DNA from: Xanthoparmelia taractica
Lineage: Eukaryota > Ascomycota > Lecanoromycetes > Lecanorales > Parmeliaceae
Reading direction: 5' to 3'
Length of the DNA: 37,216 bases
NCBI GenBank assembly: GCA_033085395.1
Contig: JANQBS010000343.1
Span: 1 to 37,216, forward strand
Part shown: positions 31,351 through 37,216 of the stretch, piece by piece
Numbering within the stretch: position 1 is the first letter of the stretch
Layout of the letters: every line of letters begins with the position of its first letter
The notes under the pieces: model-generated
What the model was told of the DNA's origin: nothing
Seen by the model: only the letters and a program-made list of their open reading frames with translations
The model's database searches: none
Position numbers and translations under genes: made by a program

Positions 31351-34300
31351 TTTAAATAATAAATAAAAATCAATTAAGATCTAATTCTCTATTCGGCCTA
31401 GCGTAATTTATTAAGATATCGTTTATAGAATTTATTTATTACTTTCTTAGAGTCTTCGAACTTATCTTAATTCGTATAATATTAGTTATCGTCTCTGTTT
31501 AGATTAATCTATTTAACTTTATATTAAAGTCGCCTATAGTAACGCCTAAAGTCTAATATATTATTCACGTCTTATAACTCTTTTTTATTAATTATTATAG
31601 ATCTAAAAGAGTTATGCTTCTATTCTAATAGAGGATTTATAGTTATAGACTTAAGCATCTTAGAACTAAAGACGAGATAAATTCTTATATTTTAAGAAAG
31701 TTTTAAACGATATAAGATATCAACTCGCTTTAGCACTCTATATAAATCGAGTTATTTATCTTCAAGATCTTTATAGAGGCGTTTAATTCTAATATTTTTA
31801 AATAATAACTAGACTCAATCGCCCATATCGTAAGTAATCTCCTTATAATATTTGTTCGCTTATAACTTTATAACTCTACGTATTCTCTCTAATTGTAATC
31901 CTTTAAACTTTAAAATCTTCTTTATTCTAATCGTAATATCTTTTATCTTTAAGACTTATAGACGTTTATATATAGTCTTATAAAAAGTATAATCTCGATC
32001 GAAAGATATACGAGAGTAAAAACTTTAATTAAAGTAGAAGAGAATAAGAGATATAGCGAATAAGATATTATTATTATTACTAAATTCGACTATGAAAATT
32101 CATTTAACTTAATTATCTTGCAAGTAATTATAATAGATACGAAGATCTCGCTCTATATTCTAATTAGCTCTCTCGATCTAATCGTCCGTTTCGAGATAAT
32201 ATATAATAAATAAGTTAACCTTAATACGTAGTCGCTTATAGAGACTTCTCCAGAGCGTAGATATGAATTATATACCCCTATCTAATATAAGAGACTATAA
32301 TAACCCGTGTAATTGAAAGAGGTTTTATATAAGAATTCAAATGAGTTCTTTTAATAAATAATCGTTATCTTCTTAATAATACGATACGTAGTAACGTTTC
32401 TTTATAAAACGATATATAAGAATATAGATAGCGTTAAAATCGTCTAATAGAGATAGACTAGTAATAAAATTCATAGAAATATCTTATTAACGACCTTAAG
32501 AAATTAAAAGTAATATTAATAATTTATTTATTTTGTCCCGAGGAACCTTACTACGTTAATAGTGATAACAGTTACGAATATACTATTTAATTATTTTAAC
32601 GTAGCTAGATTAATAGTAATAACGTAGAATTAAGTTAATCGTTCTTCGTATTCTTAAGTAATCGCTAGAAGATTAATTATAAACCTTTTTTAATAGCTTC
32701 GTATAAAACTCGGTTAAGATCTATAGCAGTTCGTTCTTAAAGAGTACTTTATTAACGATACGATATCGACTTAGCGTGTGATTATAGAGTTTAATCTAAT
32801 TATAATTTATCGCTTTACGAAATTCGTTATATGTAGAGTTCCCTTTATTCATCTTATAAATTCGTTTAAATAAATCTTCTTCGATCCCTATAACTCGAAT
32901 TTAAATACAATTTAAGATAAGAATCGTTTAATATTAATATTAACTTCTTTTATTAACTTCGTTCGCTGAGATAGATAATAATATTCTTATTAGAATGTCG
33001 GCTTTACTATTAATTATTTTCGTATAAAAGATAATTTAAAAGTTAAATTTAGATAAGATATCTAAATAGCGAGCTTGACGGAGTGTGAGCTTCTTATTTT
33101 TTATAAAGGTTTTTAAGGCCTAATAATTAGTAAACACTTAAATAGATAGCTCGATATATTCTAATTTTAGTCGTTAATATTCGAAGCATCGAATAATTAC
33201 TAGCAACTCTTTATTATAAATATAATAGTTATATTCCATTAAAATTATGCTCTTACTATAGAATATCACTAAGTAGAGAACTTTATCGTTATTATATTAA
33301 GATAAGATTTCTTCTAGCACGTAGTTAGAAGAATTAATCTTAAGAATAGTCTAACGCTTAAAATTAAAGTAACGTAGAATTAAGATAGTAATTATATATT
33401 TTTTAAGGTCTTCGAACGACTCAATATAAACCTTATTTTAGATAAAGAAAGTATTCTTCTTTATAAGATTAACTAAGAATCTAATTAACTTAGAGAACTT
33501 ATAAATAAAGCGTCGATAGAAGTTAGCAAATTCAATAAAGTCTTAAATCTTCTTTAGATTTATAGAGATACTTTAATTAAGTATAATCTCGATCTTACGA
33601 GAGTTTATTCGTAGATTAATTCCTAATATAATAATATCTAGAAATACGATTTCTTTAATATCGAATTCGTATTTCTTAATATTAGTCTATAGATTAGTCT
33701 TTCGTAGACGTTAAAGAACTTATTTAACGTGCTTTTAATATTTCGTCTTCGTTCGATTATAGATAAGAATATCGTCTAAATAGACTTAATAAAAGTCGTT
33801 TAAAAAATCGAATAGAATATTATTAATATATTATTAAAAAGTGCTCGATTTATTCGTTAGCTTAAAGAGTAATACTCGATACTTATAGACTTCGAGGGCT
33901 ATAATAAAGATCGTATAATTCTTATTACCGGGGTTTATTCGTAGCTTATTAAATGCGACGATAATATTCAGACGAATAAAATATCGATATTCTCTAATTT
34001 TATTAATAACTTTCTTTATTAGAGAAAATAAGTATCGATTACGTTTCGTTATAATATTTAATTTTCGATAATTTATATAGAAACGAAGGTCATCGTTAAT
34101 CTTTAGAGCAAATAGAATTAATAACGAATAAAAAGCCTTGCTAGAAGTAATAAAGTTTTTAAATAAATTATTTATTAGATATTCTTTAACCTTTTAAAGC
34201 TTATAGAGTAATATACGATAGACGCGACTCTAAAATAACTTAAAGTTATTAATAAACTCGATTTTATAATTATAAGAACGATACGAAGAGAGTTAATCGA

Positions 34301-35180
34301 CTTTAAAATAATTAAAGATATTTAAAAACTTCTAATACTTAGGGAAGAGTTATTTTCTAACGTCGCTTAGATTCTTAATAGTAGTCTTCACTAAAGAAAG
34401 ACTAATTTCTTTTACTCTAGACTTAGCGTTATAAGCTATATCTTAATTAATATCTTTTATCGATATCGCGAATAATTAAGTCTTAGAGTACTTCGCCTAC
34501 TTAATTAATATCGCAAAGAAGATAATAGCGATACTATAAATAGAGAATAAATAATTCTTAGGCGTAGATTATAAGCGAGTGAGAATCTTTAACTAAGATT
34601 AAGTTAATTTAGAAGTCTTAATTAAGGGTATCGATTTAATAGAGAAATAAGTTATAAGAATAGAAGAAGTTTATAATAAATAATCTCGAAAGAGAATAGA
34701 GTTATTACTTATATCTAAAAGCATATTAAAGCGATTTATTTATGATTCATCTAGGATAACTATATATTATCTTAAATTCGCTATAAGCATTAAGATTATA
34801 AGTTTCTTATATCTCGAAAGAATAAGATTTGAGTATAAGATATACGTAATAAGCTTTTTACTAAGTTACTTATTATAGTCTTAAATTAACCTAGACTTTA
34901 TAAGAGAAATAAATTATATACTTAGTAGCTAACAAATCTCGTGAATTAGACGTCTATTAATAAACACGTATCCGATAATCTCGATATCGATAAGAATTTA
35001 AACGTGATAAATCTTCTCTTAAAAAGTTAGACTTTCTCGAGCTAAAAATAATTTTAAGACGAATAGCTTACGTCGAGTCTCTTTTAGATTATATAAGAAT
35101 AGAATCTTATCTCAATTCGTAACTATAAATAAGATTACGAATTTTTCGAATTAGATTATTTAGACTTCGATTTCACGAAA
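31351..35180 (-). pseudogene. pol remnant of outer Ty3/gypsy chromovirus
   Basis: The minus strand carries a full gypsy pol order. Reverse transcriptase at about 34110-33700 shows LRFYINYRKLNIITKRNRY, RLNIIVAFNKLRINPGN (catalytic Asp of motif A read as Asn) and an intact VYLDDILIY at 33760-33786. RNase H at about 33340-33130 shows VLYLVIFYSKSI, EYNYYIYNKELLVIIRCFEY. Integrase at about 32520-32440 shows DISMNFITSLSLLDDFNAIY (Asp read as Asn). A chromodomain at about 31590-31400 shows ILDFRRYY, YKVK, DDN-stop-YY. The chromodomain reads histone marks and guides integration in chromoviruses. The frame reaches the MULE insertion at its 3' end. Stops are RIP-type. Confidence 0.78.
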
Positions 35181-35199
35181 TCCTCTTTATTTTAATTTT

Positions 35200-36150
35200 C
35201 TATCTTATTAATTCGATAAGGAAATCAACGTTTTAAATAAGCGAATAATAAGTGTTTCTTCTTATAACAAATATAGTAGATATCTTTCTTCTAATTCTTA
35301 ATAGTCTTTCGCTATTATTACCTTATAGCGGAAAAGAGACGTCGAGAAATTAGATTCGTTCGAGAAAAGAAGATATTTGTAGAATTAGATATAAACGTTA
35401 CACGCTTAGAGACTCATGCCTTATTTATCACGTTCTTAATCTTCTTAACTATCTTTTTCTAATATATAATACGATACTTATTATTCGTTCAAGTTAAGAA
35501 TATTTTTAAGGCGAATATTATAATAAACTCGATAAGAGAGTTTATCTAGATCGTACGAAGACGAGGGATAAGCTTTTTATTTATATCTCGAAATTAGACT
35601 TTATTTAATATACTTAATTTTATAGCGAGACGTTTAAAGTCTTAATAGAAATCACTAAACGAAAGATCTTTCTATTTTAAGACCTTATACTCGTAAACTC
35701 TATTTACTTTATAATTCGAGTTTTCGAATAACTTCTATAAATCGTCTAGAATCTTATCGATAATTTAATAAAAATCGGAGCTTAGACGATAAGATCGAGT
35801 ATAAATAACTTTAGCTACTTTTTTACTAGTATGAGACTTAACGTAAGCGATCCTAGCTATCTTATTATCGAAATAATCTTAATTAATCTTTAACTTACTA
35901 AATATTTAACTAATTTAATTATTTTATTAAGATTCTTTATCGTCGATTAATATTAAAGAATAAAAGAACTTTTCGAAGCGTCTAACTAAGATTTAAACCT
36001 ATATCGAATTAATAGATTTCTTATAAGATCTTCGAAGTTAATGCTAAAGATTCTACACTTATTATTACAAATAATTATAGGCTACTTAAAGTCGATCGAG
36101 TGCAGTCCTAGTCTCCTTCTTCTTTCTTTATTCTTTTTTATAATTTAACT
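35200..36150 (-). pseudogene. gag remnant of outer gypsy chromovirus
   Basis: The minus strand shows a retrotransposon gag core, DYFDNKIARIAYVKSHTSK and YEYKVLK-stop-KDLSFSDFY, followed by a zinc knuckle at 35278-35237. In that C-x2-C-x4-H-x4-C pattern the second Cys and the His survive while the first and last Cys read Tyr. It lies upstream of and in order with the pol remnant. Confidence 0.65.
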
Positions 36151-36601
36151 TATAATTCGAATTTTCTTTAAGCAGAGAGTTATATAATTAAATAGCTTCT
36201 ACTCCAAGATCGCGCTATTCGCGAAGCTTATTTAGAATAATTAAGAACTCTTTAGGATTCGTATTAGCTCATTATATTAGCTATTCTTAAATAACTATAT
36301 TTTAGACGAAGATAAGATTCTCGGACGCTCGAAAAATATTTCTAGATAGTATAAATACTCGTCGATTTAAAGTATTCTTAAGATAACGTTTTAGATTAAG
36401 AGATAGCGTAGAATAAATTACGAGGTCTGTTCCCGCCTAAGAACCTCTCGCGCTTTACTCTATATTACGAGATATTCTATAAAGACTATAAATAGATCGT
36501 TAAATAAATAATATTATATAATATTAAGATATTATTCGATTTTATAAGAAAGTAATAGTTTTCTTCGAATTTTTAAATAGAATTACTTTTTTATGCGAAA
36601 C

Positions 36602-36619
36602 TCGCTCGGGCCGAGACCA
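36602..36619 (-). other. Candidate tRNA primer-binding site of outer gypsy element
   Basis: The minus strand reads TGGTCTCGGCCCGAGCGA, starting with the TGG that pairs with a tRNA CCA end. It stands out as a GC-rich island in AT-rich DNA, on the 5' side of gag, where the primer site belongs. The matching tRNA was not identified. Confidence 0.4.
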
Positions 36620-37216
36620 AAATTAATATAATAAGGACGAATTTAGCTAAGTTTATAGTGAGTGCCTCGAGTCGATTATAATATAAGTAATAATTATTCA
36701 AATAAAGTGTACTTATAGTCGAATAGACTTTAGAGAACGCTCTATTAATGCGTGGCGTCGAGAAATAAATTATATAAATAATTCTTGCCAGCGCATCTAT
36801 ATAATTCTAATTATTACACTAATTAATAATGAAACGGCTAAATCGTATTAGAATTATATCTAGAGTATACTAACTAATAGATTAATCGCGTAATTCACAG
36901 TTACGCCGCGAAGCCGAGTGTTAAATAGATATTAAGATTATATTACGTTGATATTCAACTAAGAGGGAACACTCCATATAATTTAAGAGCTATCTTACTA
37001 TAATTTCTTTAATCTCGCTTGCTTACGAGTCTTTAATAATTTCGTATAATTTAGACCTTTTAATAGTACGTTCGTATAATTTAAGAGATATTTGAAATAA
37101 TACGCATTAGTGTCTTCCGAAGTCGTCGGTTATATCGTGAACGAATTCTTTTAGCTCGCACGTCTTACGAGCGTAATAAGAAGATAAGACTTAATTTAAT
37201 ATTAGAACTGCAATTA
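36620..37216 (-). repeat. Probable 5' LTR region and flank of outer gypsy element
   Basis: The segment lies directly upstream of the candidate primer-binding site on the coding strand. A TGTAATAATTAG start at 36818 would give an LTR of about 200 bp, but it does not match the candidate LTR at 21281-21481 beyond the first few bases. The rest to the window end is AT-rich with no recognisable gene. Confidence 0.3.

Noticed and set aside
31095..31373. 92-codon minus-strand frame over the right MULE end
   Set aside because: It crosses from chromovirus pol, through the terminal inverted repeat, into the transposase; it is a chance fusion frame, not a gene.

Overview
The window looks like nuclear DNA of a filamentous ascomycete (Pezizomycotina). 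Genes have short introns (about 45-70 nt) with fungal splice and branch signals. The flanking repeats carry the footprint of repeat-induced point mutation (RIP): CpA is lost to TpA, Gln codons CAA/CAG have become TAA/TAG, and Asp, Cys, His and Trp codons have become Asn, Tyr, Tyr and stop, while CpG is largely spared. I do not assign a species.

Layout. Bases 1-2021 are a decayed LTR retrotransposon: a tail of a 5' LTR, a gag-like frame full of TAG/TAA, a 60-bp tandem repeat, a polypurine tract and a 265-bp 3' LTR. RIP damage is heavy at the left and fades to nothing by the 3' LTR. Bases about 2.0-20.4 kb form a gene island of normal composition. In order it holds a CHAT-domain pseudogene (-), a tRNA-Phe-like relic (-), a Gln/Asn/Ser-rich conserved fungal gene (-), a His-rich allergen/stress-type gene (+), POL32/CDC27 (-), RAD18 (+), CHM7 (-), TRS85 (+), an NmrA-like pseudogene (-) and an unassigned coding relic. 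For the six intact genes I worked out exon structures whose phases close exactly (568, 310, 464, 408, 453 and 780 aa).

Bases about 20.4-37.2 kb are an AT-rich, RIP-destroyed nest. A Ty3/gypsy chromovirus on the minus strand (gag, RT, RNase H, integrase, chromodomain) was invaded near the 3' end of pol by a Mutator-like (MULE) DNA transposon with 81-bp terminal inverted repeats and an exact 8-bp target duplication. The MULE transposase gene was in turn split by a second, different Ty3/gypsy element of about 7.07 kb with 188-bp LTRs. Both recognisable catalytic Asp codons of the MULE transposase now read Asn.

How the genes fit together. POL32 (DNA polymerase delta subunit with a C-terminal PIP box) and RAD18 (PCNA ubiquitin ligase) both act on PCNA in DNA damage tolerance. 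They are divergently transcribed from a 284-bp gap holding a perfect palindrome with two ACGCG cores, the MBF/MCB type. CHM7 (nuclear-envelope ESCRT) and TRS85 (TRAPPIII, membrane traffic and autophagy) share another divergent gap with a perfect 13-bp-arm GC-rich inverted repeat. The two His-rich stress/allergen-like genes are also head to head. All calls come from reading the sequence; no database search was run.
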